From Halomonas sp. (GTDB lineage Bacteria; Pseudomonadota; Gammaproteobacteria; Pseudomonadales; Halomonadaceae): 60,671 bases of DNA. Position 1 is the stretch's first letter. Every line of letters begins with the position of its first letter. This document shows positions 50,266 through 59,828 of this stretch, one piece after another. The stretch is taken from contig NZ_REBQ01000111.1 of assembly GCF_007692655.1 (NCBI RefSeq), forward strand, positions 1 through 60,671. The letters are read 5' to 3'. The translations under genes and the position numbers were made by a program. The notes below the pieces were generated by a model. The model did no database searches and was not told where the DNA came from. It saw nothing but the letters and a program-made list of their open reading frames with translations.

Positions 50266-51204
50266 CTAAGCACCGCTTTCACGCACGAGTTTCAGCACCT
50301 CATCTAACGCGTCAGGACGCTGAGAATCTATCCATACAAGCTCTGGCCAGCTTCTCAACCATGTGAGCTGACGTTTAGCGAGCTGACGAGTCGCAATGAC
50401 CCCTCGTTCAACGAGCGTTGCATAATCATACTCACCCTCCAGGTACTCCCACACCTGACGATAACCAACACTCTTCATCGCCGGCAAACCTGAATGTAAG
50501 TCATTACGCTTTTTGAGGGCGGCGACTTCATTTATCAAGCCCCCTTCAAGCATTACTTCGAAACGATGAGCAATACGCTGATGTAGCAAGCTGCGTTCAT
50601 TAGGCGCTAACGCTATCGACAACACCCGCCATGGAAAGGTTTCCGGCTGCTGCTCTTCCCATAGTTCACTCATAGGGCGACCGCTGACGTAATAGACTTC
50701 CAGCGCTCTCATTAGTCGCTGTGGATCGTTAGGGTGAATACGTTGCGCAGAAGCGGCATCCACTTCTGCTAACCGCTTATGCAATGACAACAGACCTTCA
50801 GCCTCCCACTGTGCTTCAAGCTGTTGACGTATCTTGGGACTCGCAGAAGGCAAATTCGCCACACCTTCAACCAATCGCTTGTAGTAAAGCATGGTACCTC
50901 CTACCAACAGAGGCACCTTCCCTGCCGCGCTAATTTGTCGCATATAACTCAGCGCATCTTCACGAAAGTCAGCGGCGGAATACGGCTCACTGGGGTCACG
51001 AATATCAATTAAGCGATGTGGCGCTCGCGCAAGCTCTGCAGCGCTGGGTTTGGCACTGCCAATATCCATGCCGCGATACACCATGGCTGAATCCACGCTA
51101 ATCAGTTCATGACCCAAACGCTCATGAAGCGCTATCGCGGCATCAGTTTTACCCGCCGCCGTCGGCCCCATCAAAAAAATCGCCCAAGGGCGCGTATCAG
51201 CCAT
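50266..51204 (-). CDS. miaA: tRNA dimethylallyltransferase MiaA
   Basis: Adds the dimethylallyl group to A37 of tRNAs reading UNN codons. P-loop [11 protein letters not shown] (about residues 14-24), [12 protein letters not shown] and the [15 protein letters not shown] segment are present. The start [13 protein letters not shown] at 51204 is preferred over GTG 51222, which has no ribosome site. 312 residues. It lies between mutL and hfq, as in E. coli. Confidence 0.96.
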   Translation of the reverse strand: MADTRPWAIFLMGPTAAGKTDAAIALHERLGHELISVDSAMVYRGMDIGSAKPSAAELARAPHRLIDIRDPSEPYSAADFREDALSYMRQISAAGKVPLLVGGTMLYYKRLVEGVANLPSASPKIRQQLEAQWEAEGLLSLHKRLAEVDAASAQRIHPNDPQRLMRALEVYYVSGRPMSELWEEQQPETFPWRVLSIALAPNERSLLHQRIAHRFEVMLEGGLINEVAALKKRNDLHSGLPAMKSVGYRQVWEYLEGEYDYATLVERGVIATRQLAKRQLTWLRSWPELVWIDSQRPDALDEVLKLVRESGA

Positions 51205-51251
51205 GCGCAGTAAAACTCCCACCAGTAAAAGGTGTGTCGTTTAGAGAGGTT

Positions 51252-53195
51252 TCATTGACCGCGTAAAAACAATCGATCAAGTGCTTTCAGGCCCATTTGG
51301 GTCCAAGTAGGACGCCCATGATTGCATTGATCGCTACGCTCGGTACGCTCCATATCACGCAGCAGAGCGTTCATTTCATCTACCGTTAGCCGCCGATTAG
51401 CTCGCACACTGCCGTGGCAGGCCATGGTAGAAAGCAGCTCATGGAGACGCGCCTCAACCTGGTGGGTGCGTCCATAGCGGGCCAACTCTTCGAGCATCTG
51501 ACGCACCAAGGCCTCAGGGTCAGCCTGAGCCAGCAAAGCGGGCAACTGGCGAACAAGCAGGGTTTCAGGCCCTGCGATATCCAGTTCAATCCCCAGCTTA
51601 GCAATCGCTTCTTGCTCGCTTTCAGCGGTCGCCACTTCCGCTCGGCTTGCCGCAATGGAAACCGGCACTAGTAGCGGCTGGGCATCAAGCCCTTTCGCAG
51701 CAGCTAGCTGGGTTTTCATCCGCTCATAAACAATCCGTTCGTGGGCGGCATGCATATCTACCAATACCAGCCCTTCAGCGTTCTGAGCCAGAATATAGAT
51801 GCCGTGAAGCTGGCCAAGCGCAAAGCCCAGTGGCGGCGGTGCCGTGGGATCGTCATCGGGCATCATTTGCGGCACTTCACGCACTTGATCAGCCGCGTTA
51901 CCCGAAACGCCCCTTTGTGGCGTTAACAGCGTCTCTTCATGGTTGGGATGAAGTGCCTGGTAGCCCTGCATAAAGCGCCGCACCCGCTCAGCCCCAGGAT
52001 GGCGATCAGGGGAGTGAGTTAGCGCAATCCCTTGCTGCTGCCAGCGGGGTTGCTCGGCACTCTCTTGTGAGCGCTCTCCTTCCGGCGATGGCGCGGCCGA
52101 ACCCGCTTGCTGAGGGTCACTAACCCCATCAGTCGCATCAGACCCGCCCTCAGCTAGATTTTCAGAGGGCTTGGCAGATGCCAAACAGTGATGCAGGCTC
52201 GAATAGAGAAAATCGTGCACCATGCGACCATCACGAAAACGAACTTCGTGTTTGGTGGGATGAACGTTGACATCCACGACGTCAGGATCAAGCTCCAGGT
52301 AGAGCACAAACACCGGATGACGACCGTTAAACAGTACGTCGCGATAGGCTTGGCGTACTGCATGGGCTACCAAGCGATCCCGTACCACTCGTCCGTTAAC
52401 AAAAAAGTACTGCTGGTCAGCCTGTGAGCGGGAATGGGTGGGTAGGCCCACCCAGCCGCTAAGCCTTAACCCGCCGGCTTCACGTTCGATATAGCGCGCA
52501 TGCTCTATAAAATTTTTACCCAGCAGCGAGGCGATGCGACGCTCTCGCGCTGAGGCAGAGTGTCCAGGAGGAAGCTGATGAATAACTTTTTGGTTGTGGC
52601 GAAGCACCCAAGCAATATCGTAGCGCGATAGCGCTTGACGGCGAAACGCCTCCTCCACATGGGCAAATTCGGTTTTTTCAGTGCGCAAAAACTTACGCCG
52701 GGCAGGGGTGTTAAAAAACAGATCGCGCACGCCGACGCTAGTACCGCGGGGATGCGGAGCAGGGGTTACCCGGGCTTCCATACCACGCCCTTCGGCCACT
52801 ACACGCCAGCCTTGGCGAGGATCTTCGTCAGCGTTTGAAACCAGCTCCAGTCGAGAAACCGAGCTAATGGACGCCAGCGCCTCACCTCGAAACCCTAACG
52901 AGCTCACCCCTTCTAAATCTTCCAGGCTGCCAATTTTACTGGTCGCGTGACGAGCCAGCGCCAGCGGTAAGTCTTGCTCGCCAATACCGATACCATCGTC
53001 ACGCACTTTTATAAGTCGCGCCCCGCCCTGCTCGATTTCCACCTCGATTCGCTGGCTGCCTGCATCAATGGCGTTTTCGATCAGCTCTTTGGTCACCGAT
53101 GCCGGGCGCTCCACCACTTCACCAGCAGCAATCTGGTTAGCCAGCCGGGGGTCGAGCACATGGATGCGCGGCGCGGTAGTCGTCATATCAGTCAA
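51252..53195 (-). CDS. mutL: DNA mismatch repair protein MutL
   Basis: ATP-dependent matchmaker between MutS and downstream repair enzymes. GHKL motifs: [35 protein letters not shown]. The C-terminal dimerisation domain (from about residue 455) ends with [39 protein letters not shown]. The linker (about 340-440) is polar and low-complexity. No DQHA(X)2E(X)4E endonuclease motif is seen: the corresponding part reads [12 protein letters not shown]. The start is TTG 53195, with GAGG 7 bases upstream; ATG 53186 is the alternative. 647 residues. Confidence 0.96.
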   Translation of the reverse strand: MTDMTTTAPRIHVLDPRLANQIAAGEVVERPASVTKELIENAIDAGSQRIEVEIEQGGARLIKVRDDGIGIGEQDLPLALARHATSKIGSLEDLEGVSSLGFRGEALASISSVSRLELVSNADEDPRQGWRVVAEGRGMEARVTPAPHPRGTSVGVRDLFFNTPARRKFLRTEKTEFAHVEEAFRRQALSRYDIAWVLRHNQKVIHQLPPGHSASARERRIASLLGKNFIEHARYIEREAGGLRLSGWVGLPTHSRSQADQQYFFVNGRVVRDRLVAHAVRQAYRDVLFNGRHPVFVLYLELDPDVVDVNVHPTKHEVRFRDGRMVHDFLYSSLHHCLASAKPSENLAEGGSDATDGVSDPQQAGSAAPSPEGERSQESAEQPRWQQQGIALTHSPDRHPGAERVRRFMQGYQALHPNHEETLLTPQRGVSGNAADQVREVPQMMPDDDPTAPPPLGFALGQLHGIYILAQNAEGLVLVDMHAAHERIVYERMKTQLAAAKGLDAQPLLVPVSIAASRAEVATAESEQEAIAKLGIELDIAGPETLLVRQLPALLAQADPEALVRQMLEELARYGRTHQVEARLHELLSTMACHGSVRANRRLTVDEMNALLRDMERTERSDQCNHGRPTWTQMGLKALDRLFLRGQ

Positions 53196-53218
53196 CTCGA
53201 CACCTCATGAACAGAGCC

Positions 53219-54682
53219 TTATGAACTGGGAATACGTAGTACTTGACCAACGCGGATCACATCGCCATTTAAGTCATTTGCCTGTTTAAGCTGATTAACG
53301 GGAACGCCATGACGCACAGCAATCGCTGACAACGTATCGCCAGACTGAATACGGTATTCGTTCCCCGAAGGGCGGCGCTGGTTATCACGCTGCCAGGCAA
53401 GCAAGCTCGCAGGCGGTGGGTAGCGCTCGAAATGCTCACGCAGACCACTGAAAATTGCCCGCGAAAGGCCTTCCTGATGCACTGGGTCGCGTAAACGGCG
53501 CTCTTCGTCGGGGTTAGAGATAAAGCCTACCTCGATCAACAAGGAAGGAATATCGGGAGATTTCAGCACCATAAACCCTGCCTGCTCCACCCGCGATTTA
53601 TGCAGCTGATTAACACGCCCAAGCTGCTCCAACACCTGTCCGCCAATCGATAGCGAGTCATTCAGGGTGGCCGTCATGGTTAAATCCAGCAATACGCCGC
53701 GCAGCACCTGGTCTTTATCACGCAGCGAAAGGTTACCGTCGACCCCGCCAATCAAGTCAGAGCGGTTTTCGCTATCGGCTAGCCACTGAGCGGTTTCTGA
53801 GGTAGCGCCACGCTGAGAAAGTGCGTACACCGAGCTTCCCTGAGGACGCGGGCTTGTAAAGGCATCCGCATGAATAGAAACAAAGAAGTCAGCCTTCTGT
53901 TCACGGGCTAATGCCGTACGCTGCCGCAATCCAAGGTAATAGTCGCCGTCGCGTATCAGTACCGCTTTGAAACCCTCGGTATTATTTACCTCAGCAGCTA
54001 GACGACGAGAAATCTCCAAGACAACGTCTTTCTCCCGTGTGCCTCCTGGCCCAATGGCTCCTGGGTCCTCCCCACCGTGACCTGGGTCGATAGCAATAAT
54101 AACATCTCTGCGCGGGTGCGGCTTGGCTTCCTGTACTTCTACTGGCTCTTCGGTGGCCGGTGGCGCAGCAGCGCTAGGCACCTGGCTCTGAACACTGGCA
54201 CGCTGCGATTGAATTTCCTGCTCTCGAATCATCGCCTCAATGGGATCAATCGGGTTTTCAACGGCGCTTTCACCCGGATATTCCAAATCAACGACTAAGC
54301 GATGACCGTACTGATCATTGGGCGGCAGGGTGAAGTGCCGTGGCTCAATGTCACGACTCAGCTCAAGTACCACGCGTAAGCCACCACCATCTCGCACCCC
54401 TGAACGCACAGAGGTGATCGCACTATCCTGCAGCGGCAATGTACTCGGGTCGGTATCCATTTCGGTATCATCTAAATCAATGACCAACCGCGCAGGATTA
54501 TCTAGCGAAAATACGTTAGCACTCGCAGCCGCTGATAAATCAAACACCAAACGCGCATGGTCTGGCGCCGCCCAGAGACGCATGCTCTCAACGGTAGCCG
54601 CCTGAACATTAACGGCTACCAGGGCAATAAAACTTGCGGCTATTAGGCGATATACGCGCGCCACTGTGCCCTTCATTTCCAT
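53219..54682 (-). CDS. amiB: N-acetylmuramoyl-L-alanine amidase AmiB
   Basis: Periplasmic zinc amidase that cleaves septal peptidoglycan and is activated by EnvC/NlpD-type LytM factors in relatives. Order of parts: signal peptide (about 1-28), AMIN domain (about 30-130), Pro/Glu-rich linker, Amidase_3 catalytic domain with DPGHGGEDPGA, SIHADAF and LIEVGFISN, then a C-terminal LysM domain (YRIQSGDTLSAIAVRHGV). 487 residues. The start overlaps the end of tsaE (ATGGAAATGA), so the two are coupled. Confidence 0.96.
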   Translation of the reverse strand: MEMKGTVARVYRLIAASFIALVAVNVQAATVESMRLWAAPDHARLVFDLSAAASANVFSLDNPARLVIDLDDTEMDTDPSTLPLQDSAITSVRSGVRDGGGLRVVLELSRDIEPRHFTLPPNDQYGHRLVVDLEYPGESAVENPIDPIEAMIREQEIQSQRASVQSQVPSAAAPPATEEPVEVQEAKPHPRRDVIIAIDPGHGGEDPGAIGPGGTREKDVVLEISRRLAAEVNNTEGFKAVLIRDGDYYLGLRQRTALAREQKADFFVSIHADAFTSPRPQGSSVYALSQRGATSETAQWLADSENRSDLIGGVDGNLSLRDKDQVLRGVLLDLTMTATLNDSLSIGGQVLEQLGRVNQLHKSRVEQAGFMVLKSPDIPSLLIEVGFISNPDEERRLRDPVHQEGLSRAIFSGLREHFERYPPPASLLAWQRDNQRRPSGNEYRIQSGDTLSAIAVRHGVPVNQLKQANDLNGDVIRVGQVLRIPSS

Positions 54683-55206
54683 TGAATCACACCGTTCTCC
54701 AACTGATCAGAACCCGCCTTACTCACTTTACTTAATCCACTGGCCTTACTTATCCTACTGGCTAACAATGCAAGCACCTGTTCACCCTTACCATTACAAG
54801 CCGTTAACGTTGCCAAGCGACCCTGGGCAACGACTTCCAACACCAGACGAAGATCAGGCGATGGTAGCCAGCCCTCACCACGACTGGGCCACTCAATAAG
54901 CACGAGGGCATCGTCAGCTAGCACATCACGCCCACCGATAAACTCAAGCTCTTCTGGATCTGCCAAGCGGTACAGATCTATATGATAAACGCGATGTTCC
55001 CCGAGGTCATAAGGCTCAACTAGCGTATAGGTGGGACTTTTGACGGCCCCTTGATAACCATAAGCTCGCAGTATGCCACGAGACAGGGTGGTTTTACCGG
55101 CGCCCAGCTCACCTTCAAGATAAACCAGCCCGCGCCCTTCCAAGGCATGCCCTAGTGCTACGCCAAACCCGACGTGGGCATCTTCATTATTTAGTTGCAC
55201 CTGCAT
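54673..55206 (-). CDS. tsaE: tRNA threonylcarbamoyladenosine biosynthesis ATPase TsaE
   Basis: P-loop ATPase of the TsaBDE complex that makes t6A37 in tRNAs. Walker A is GELGAGKTTLSRGIL (about residues 36-50); SPTYTLVEPYD and the HIDLYRL motif follow, then LIEWPSRGEGWLP. At 177 residues it exceeds the usual about 150; the extra C-terminal part (SRISKASGLSKVSKAGSD...) is a Ser/Lys-rich repeat encoded by related 18-base units at 54728-54763 and is unlikely to be part of the core fold. Confidence 0.95.
   Translation of the reverse strand: MQVQLNNEDAHVGFGVALGHALEGRGLVYLEGELGAGKTTLSRGILRAYGYQGAVKSPTYTLVEPYDLGEHRVYHIDLYRLADPEELEFIGGRDVLADDALVLIEWPSRGEGWLPSPDLRLVLEVVAQGRLATLTACNGKGEQVLALLASRISKASGLSKVSKAGSDQLENGVIQWK
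54728..54763. repeat. 18-bp in-frame repeat in the tsaE 3' end
   Basis: Units TTACTTAATCCACTGGCC and TTACTTATCCTACTGGCT (14 of 18 identical, plus-strand orientation) with a partial copy to their left. They encode the Ser/Lys-rich tail of TsaE and keep the frame. Confidence 0.65.
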
Positions 55207-55218
55207 GTGGGCTTGCCC

Positions 55219-56712
55219 TTACGGATTAATCAATTTTCGCGCATAGGATGCCAGATCGCTGGCCAGCAGGCCACGCTCGCCTTCTTGCTCTGCAGCCCGA
55301 TCAGCCGCTAACGCATGCACCATCGTCCCCAGCCAAGCACTAAGTTCGACATCACCATACTGAGCGACCAGTGCACCCAGCATACCGCTAAGCACATCGC
55401 CCATCCCACCGCTTGCCATACCAGGATTACCGTATGGGCACACCACTAACCCACCTGGGCCTGCCACCAGACTACCGGCGCCTTTCAAAATCACTATGCC
55501 GCCGCGTGCGCGTTGCAACGCTTGAGCAGCGGCGGGCCTGTCAGCTTGAATATCCGCCACAGAACAGCCTAACAGCCCGGCGGCTTCACCGGGATGCGGC
55601 GTTAAAACCCAGTTGTCTCGACGAACATCAGGCCACTGCCCCGCCAAAAGATTCAATCCATCGGCATCCACTATCAGCGGCGCATCGGACGCCAGCGCAC
55701 TTTGTAACATCGCCTGCCCCCAGGCAGCCTGTCCTAGACCTGGCCCTACCACGATAACGTCAGCACTGCCCGTCAATTCGTTTGCTTCAGCGCCACCGCG
55801 TACACCATGGGCCATAACTTCAGGGCAGCGCACCAAACTTGCCGTGATATGCTCAGGAGCCGTTGCCAAGCTTACTTTGCCGGCCCCCAAGCGGGCAGCG
55901 GCTTGGCTTGCCAGCAGCGCCGCACCACCAAAACCCGGCGCGCCGCCCATGACCAGAACATGGCCCATCGCGCCTTTATGGCTAGTGCGCAAACGCGGCA
56001 AGAATGCATCGGCTAATAGTGAATCGTCTAACCGCCAAGCCGTAGGTGGTATGTCAAAAAATGCATGAGATTTTACGCCTAAAGGGCGAAAATCAATTTC
56101 GCCGGTATACGCGGGTGCATCGCCTGTATGCAAACCAATTTTATCGCCGATGAAGGTAACGGTGCAGGCTGCTTGTACAGCGAGACCGTGCACGGCACCG
56201 GTATCTGCCACTAGGCCTGAAGGTATATCAATCGCCAATACCGGGCGCTGTGCAGCGTTAATCATTTCGATGGCGCGTAGGAAGCGACCTTCTACGACAC
56301 CGGTCAAACCCGTGCCTAACAAGGCATCAATAATGATGTCACCCGTCAAATTAGTACCCGCATTCCACTCTTCGCAGCCCACCCCAGCTGATGTCGCCAG
56401 CTGCGCCGCTCGCGCTGCATCACCGCTAAGCTCTTCAAGGGGTTTTAGCGTGATCCGCTGCACCTTGAGCCCAGACTGCATGGCAAGTGCAGCGAGCACA
56501 TGACCATCGCCACCGTTATTACCACTCCCGCACATTACGGTTAAGCTGCGCACTTGCGGCCAGCGTGAACGAAGGCTATGCCAGGCACTTGAGGCGGCGC
56601 GCTGCATTAACGCAAACCCTTCAATGCCGCCAGCAATGGTGCGTCGATCTAGTTCACGCACCTGGGCGGCTTTATAGAGGGGGCGTAGCATGGAAGTATT
56701 TGGGACCGTCAC
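55219..56712 (-). CDS. nnr: Bifunctional NAD(P)HX epimerase/dehydratase
   Basis: Repairs hydrated NAD(P)H: the N-terminal YjeF_N domain epimerises NAD(P)HX and the C-terminal carbohydrate-kinase-like domain dehydrates S-NAD(P)HX with ADP or ATP. Motifs: CGSGNNGGDGHVLA (about residues 60-73) and GNPGMASGGMGDVLSGMLGAL (about 427-447). The start is probably GTG 56712, which has AAGGAG 5 bases upstream; another in-frame GTG at 56727 lies before this site. 497 residues. tsaE follows 12 bases later, the conserved yjeF-yjeE order. Confidence 0.95.
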   Translation of the reverse strand: MTVPNTSMLRPLYKAAQVRELDRRTIAGGIEGFALMQRAASSAWHSLRSRWPQVRSLTVMCGSGNNGGDGHVLAALAMQSGLKVQRITLKPLEELSGDAARAAQLATSAGVGCEEWNAGTNLTGDIIIDALLGTGLTGVVEGRFLRAIEMINAAQRPVLAIDIPSGLVADTGAVHGLAVQAACTVTFIGDKIGLHTGDAPAYTGEIDFRPLGVKSHAFFDIPPTAWRLDDSLLADAFLPRLRTSHKGAMGHVLVMGGAPGFGGAALLASQAAARLGAGKVSLATAPEHITASLVRCPEVMAHGVRGGAEANELTGSADVIVVGPGLGQAAWGQAMLQSALASDAPLIVDADGLNLLAGQWPDVRRDNWVLTPHPGEAAGLLGCSVADIQADRPAAAQALQRARGGIVILKGAGSLVAGPGGLVVCPYGNPGMASGGMGDVLSGMLGALVAQYGDVELSAWLGTMVHALAADRAAEQEGERGLLASDLASYARKLINP

Positions 56713-56782
56713 GATCGCTCCTTGCACATGTTTTGATGACGACTAATGCGTTAGCATAGCGCGCTTAAACCCTTGTCGCTGA

Positions 56783-56846
56783 CTGCCTATCTGTTTAACT
56801 TACTTTCTATTTCACTTACCTTCTCTTTAACTTACCTTCTCTTTAA
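56783..56846. repeat. 16-bp tandem array between nnr and queG
   Basis: Four exact-length units: CTGCCTATCTGTTTAA, CTTACTTTCTATTTCA, then CTTACCTTCTCTTTAA twice. The array fills 64 of the 153 bases between the divergent nnr and queG genes and ends 19 bases before the queG start, so it lies in the promoter/leader region. Its best unit matches the best unit of the 43389-43453 array at 12 of 16 positions. Confidence 0.85.
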
Positions 56847-56865
56847 CCAATTTATTTGAAAAGCC

Positions 56866-57993
56866 ATGCCGGACTCCACTGCCATTGCAAATCAGCACCA
56901 TGCAATGACTGACCAAACACTTGCCCAACTTGCCGACCTGATTAAAACCTGGGGGCGGGAACTGGGCTTCCAGCAAGTGGGCATCACCGACACTGAACTG
57001 TCGGCCCATGAAGCCCACCTGGACGCATGGCTGGAAAAGGGCTATCAGGGCGAAATGGGCTTTATGGCTAAGCATGGCACAAAGCGCACCCGTCCTGACG
57101 AGCTAGAGCCCGGCACTCAGCGCATTATCAGCGTGCGCATGGATTACCTGCCCGCTGAAGTGGAGAGCACCAAGGTGCTGGGCCAGCCCAATCGCGCCTA
57201 TGTATCGCGCTACGCTCTGGGGCGTGATTATCACAAGCTAATCCGTAAACGGTTAGCCTTATTAGCAAAAAAAATTGAGCAGGAAGTCGGCAGCTTCGGT
57301 TATCGCGCTTTTGTCGACTCCGCGCCGGTGATGGAGCGCGCCCTTGCACAAAAAGCCGGGCTTGGCTGGTTCGGTAAAAATGCCATGCTGCTCAACCCTA
57401 AAGCGGGCTCGCTGTTTTTCCTGGGTGAACTCTATACTGACCTGCCGCTACCCGTGGACACACCTTTTGAGCGTGATCACTGTGGCAGCTGCAGCGCCTG
57501 TCAAACTGCCTGCCCCACCGGCGCCATCGTTGACGATAAAGTGGTCGATTCACGCAAGTGCATTTCCTACCTCACCATTGAACTGCACGGCGCGATTCCG
57601 GTTGAGTACCGCCGTGCCATGGGTAACCGGATCTACGGCTGCGACGACTGCCAACTGGTGTGCCCGTTCACCCGCTTTACCCGCACTACTCAGGAAAACG
57701 ACTTTGCGCCGCGCCATGACCTAGACCGCGCCTCGCTGATTAGCCTGTTTGCTTGGGGCGAAGCGGAATTTCTGGATAAAACCGCCGGCAGCCCCATCCG
57801 GCGCATTGGCTACGAGCGCTGGCTGCGCAATATCGCCATTGGCCTTGGCAACGCGCCCTGGAGTGAGGCCGTAGAAGCCGCACTATTCGCACGCAGAGCC
57901 TACCCAAGCGCACTGGTGCGGGAACATGTCGCCTGGGCGCTTGAAGAGCAGCGCCTCAAGCGCGATGAGCGTATCGCCACAGACGCGTCTTAA
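56866..57993 (+). CDS. queG: Epoxyqueuosine reductase QueG
   Basis: Cobalamin-dependent iron-sulfur enzyme for the last step of queuosine modification of tRNA. Two 4Fe-4S cluster motifs are visible: CGSCSACQTACPTGA (about residues 205-219) and CDDCQLVCPF (about 258-267). The catalytic Asp lies in AFVDSAPVMERALAQKAGLGWFGKN. The start may be ATG 56866 or ATG 56905 (MTDQTLAQLAD); neither has a clear ribosome site. 375 residues. It diverges from nnr, as in E. coli. Its B12 need gives one use for the cobO product. Confidence 0.96.
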   Translation: MPDSTAIANQHHAMTDQTLAQLADLIKTWGRELGFQQVGITDTELSAHEAHLDAWLEKGYQGEMGFMAKHGTKRTRPDELEPGTQRIISVRMDYLPAEVESTKVLGQPNRAYVSRYALGRDYHKLIRKRLALLAKKIEQEVGSFGYRAFVDSAPVMERALAQKAGLGWFGKNAMLLNPKAGSLFFLGELYTDLPLPVDTPFERDHCGSCSACQTACPTGAIVDDKVVDSRKCISYLTIELHGAIPVEYRRAMGNRIYGCDDCQLVCPFTRFTRTTQENDFAPRHDLDRASLISLFAWGEAEFLDKTAGSPIRRIGYERWLRNIAIGLGNAPWSEAVEAALFARRAYPSALVREHVAWALEEQRLKRDERIATDAS

Positions 57994-57995
57994 AC

Positions 57996-58032
57996 GCTAC
58001 TCTTCTTACTATTCTTCTTAGCTACTCTTCTT
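57996..58032. repeat. 12-bp direct repeat at the queG/orn junction
   Basis: GCTACTCTTCTT occurs at 57996-58007 and 58021-58032, with a related pyrimidine-rich stretch between. The right copy covers the orn stop codon and part of its poly-Glu tail codons. No terminator hairpin is visible in the 28-base gap between the convergent genes. Confidence 0.7.
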
Positions 58033-58633
58033 CCTCTTCGTCGCTACGCTGATCAACACGTAAAAACGTACTGCGATAGTGAGCCAGTTCAGCAATCGAC
58101 TCTTTAATATCATCCATCGCCAGATGCACATTCTTTTTACTGAAACCCGCCAGTGCACCGGGGTTCCAACGTTTAGCCACCTCTTTTAGGGTCGATACGT
58201 CGAGATTGCGGTAGTGGAAAAAGTTAAGCAGCGCCGGCATCTCACGCTCTAGAAAGCGACGATCCTGATGGATGCTGTTACCGCACATGGGCGACGAGCC
58301 CGCCACCGCGTACTGCTGCAAAAAAGCCAGGGTCTGCTGCTCTGCTTCAGCCGTTTCCACCTGGCTGGCTTTCACCCGCGCAACCAGGCCCGACTCGCCG
58401 TGGGTTTTCTGATTCCAGTCATCCATTTGCGCCAGCAGGCTATCCGGCTGCTTCACCGCAATCACCGGCCCTTCCGCCACTACGTTCAAATCCGCATCGG
58501 TAATTAGCGTGGCTACTTCAATGATGCGCTCTTTATTGGGATCTAGGCCGGTCATTTCCAAATCAATCCACACCAGCAGATCATCCCTTGGTGCCGTTTT
58601 ATCTTTCGCCGCAGCCGTCGTTTGATTACTCAT
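58022..58633 (-). CDS. orn: Oligoribonuclease Orn
   Basis: DEDDh 3'-5' exonuclease that degrades diribonucleotides, including pGpG from cyclic di-GMP turnover. The catalytic residues are in [26 protein letters not shown] and the late AMDDIKES (H-A-x-x-D type). The start at 58633 ([11 protein letters not shown]) has AAGGGA upstream; the frame is open further to 58708. 203 residues, with a non-conserved polar N-terminus and an acidic tail (SDEEEEE). Confidence 0.96.
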   Translation of the reverse strand: MSNQTTAAAKDKTAPRDDLLVWIDLEMTGLDPNKERIIEVATLITDADLNVVAEGPVIAVKQPDSLLAQMDDWNQKTHGESGLVARVKASQVETAEAEQQTLAFLQQYAVAGSSPMCGNSIHQDRRFLEREMPALLNFFHYRNLDVSTLKEVAKRWNPGALAGFSKKNVHLAMDDIKESIAELAHYRSTFLRVDQRSDEEEEE

Positions 58634-58770
58634 TACCGTTATCCCTTTGCCTGAATGACCGTTACCAGCGTGCAATTGTGTCTTAAATGACGTCATCAAG
58701 CAGCCCATACAGGACAGCTCGCCTACTAGGTAGGTACAATGGCTTCTATTGTACCTAGCATCGGGTAGTC

Positions 58771-59790
58771 ATGAGCAAACGTAAATTAAGTCGCCAGCAG
58801 CAGTGGCGAGTCGAGAAAGTCCAGGCGGAACGTGCCCAGCGCGCTGAAAAGCGCGATGTGCAAGACGCTGAAAAACTTGCTGCAGGCGAATACGGTGCCG
58901 AACAGCCGGGCCGTGTCGTTGCTCACTTTGGGCGTACCCTAGAGGTGCGCAACAGCGATAATGAGCCAGTCCGCTGTCATCTACGCGCCAACCTCGATGG
59001 TTTGGTCACTGGTGACCGAGTGATATGGCGCGCAGGACAAGAAGGTTCTGGCGTCGTGGTGGCCCGTGAAGAGCGCGATAGCGTACTCAAACGACCCGAC
59101 GCACGCGGTCTACTCAAACCAGTCGCAGCCAATATTGATCAGCTGTTGATCGTATTTGCCGTAGAGCCTGCCCCCCACGCCAACCTCATCGATCGCTACC
59201 TGGTGGCCGCCGAAGCCACCGGCATTGCCCCGGTGCTAGTGCTCAACAAGACCGATCTGTTGCCTGAAGATGGCGGCGAGCTAGGCAAGCTCCTAGAGCG
59301 CTATCGCGACCTGGGCTACCCCGTGGTGCGCACTACCACCGCCACAGACACAGGGCTGGATGAGCTGCGCAGCCAGCTTGAAGGCCGCACCTCAGTATTC
59401 GTCGGCCAGAGCGGCGTGGGTAAATCATCGCTGATTGACCTGCTGCTACCCGATGAGACACTACGCATTGGCGCGCTTTCAGAAGACTCCCGCAAAGGCA
59501 CTCATACCACCACCACAGCACGCCTCTATACCATGAGTCGCGCCGAGGTAGCCGATGGTGACTTAATCGACTCACCAGGCATTCGTGAGTTTGGTTTGGT
59601 GCACCTCAATGAACAGGAAGTCACTGACGGCTTTATTGAGTTTCATGACTATATTGGTCACTGCCGTTTTCGTGACTGCCGTCATCGCAATGAGCCTGGC
59701 TGCGCTTTACTTGCAGCAGTTGATGCAGGCAAGATTCACCCAGCACGCTTTGCCAGCTATCGCCGTATTCTTGATAGCTTGGACAGCTAA
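58771..59790 (+). CDS. rsgA: Ribosome small subunit-dependent GTPase RsgA
   Basis: Late 30S-assembly GTPase with circularly permuted G motifs. Order: OB domain (about residues 45-110), NKTD (G4), FVGQSGVGKSSLI (G1), TTTARLYT and DSPGIREF (G3), then the zinc domain with CRFRDCRHRNEPGC. The N-terminus is strongly basic (KRKLSRQQQWRVEKVQ). 339 residues. It is divergent from orn, the order seen in E. coli and Pseudomonas. Confidence 0.97.
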   Translation: MSKRKLSRQQQWRVEKVQAERAQRAEKRDVQDAEKLAAGEYGAEQPGRVVAHFGRTLEVRNSDNEPVRCHLRANLDGLVTGDRVIWRAGQEGSGVVVAREERDSVLKRPDARGLLKPVAANIDQLLIVFAVEPAPHANLIDRYLVAAEATGIAPVLVLNKTDLLPEDGGELGKLLERYRDLGYPVVRTTTATDTGLDELRSQLEGRTSVFVGQSGVGKSSLIDLLLPDETLRIGALSEDSRKGTHTTTTARLYTMSRAEVADGDLIDSPGIREFGLVHLNEQEVTDGFIEFHDYIGHCRFRDCRHRNEPGCALLAAVDAGKIHPARFASYRRILDSLDS

Positions 59791-59796
59791 TTTCTA

Positions 59797-59818
59797 TTGT
59801 CTCAATGTTCAGAGACAA
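59797..59818 (+). promoter_or_regulatory. Stem-loop next to the rhdA ribosome site
   Basis: TTGTCTC (59797-59803) and GAGACAA (59812-59818) form a perfect 7-bp stem with an 8-base loop. The right arm overlaps the first bases of AAGGAG (59817-59822), the ribosome site of the sulfurtransferase gene, so folding could hinder initiation. It has no T run and is not a normal terminator. Confidence 0.5.
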
Positions 59819-59828
59819 GGAGCCAAAC

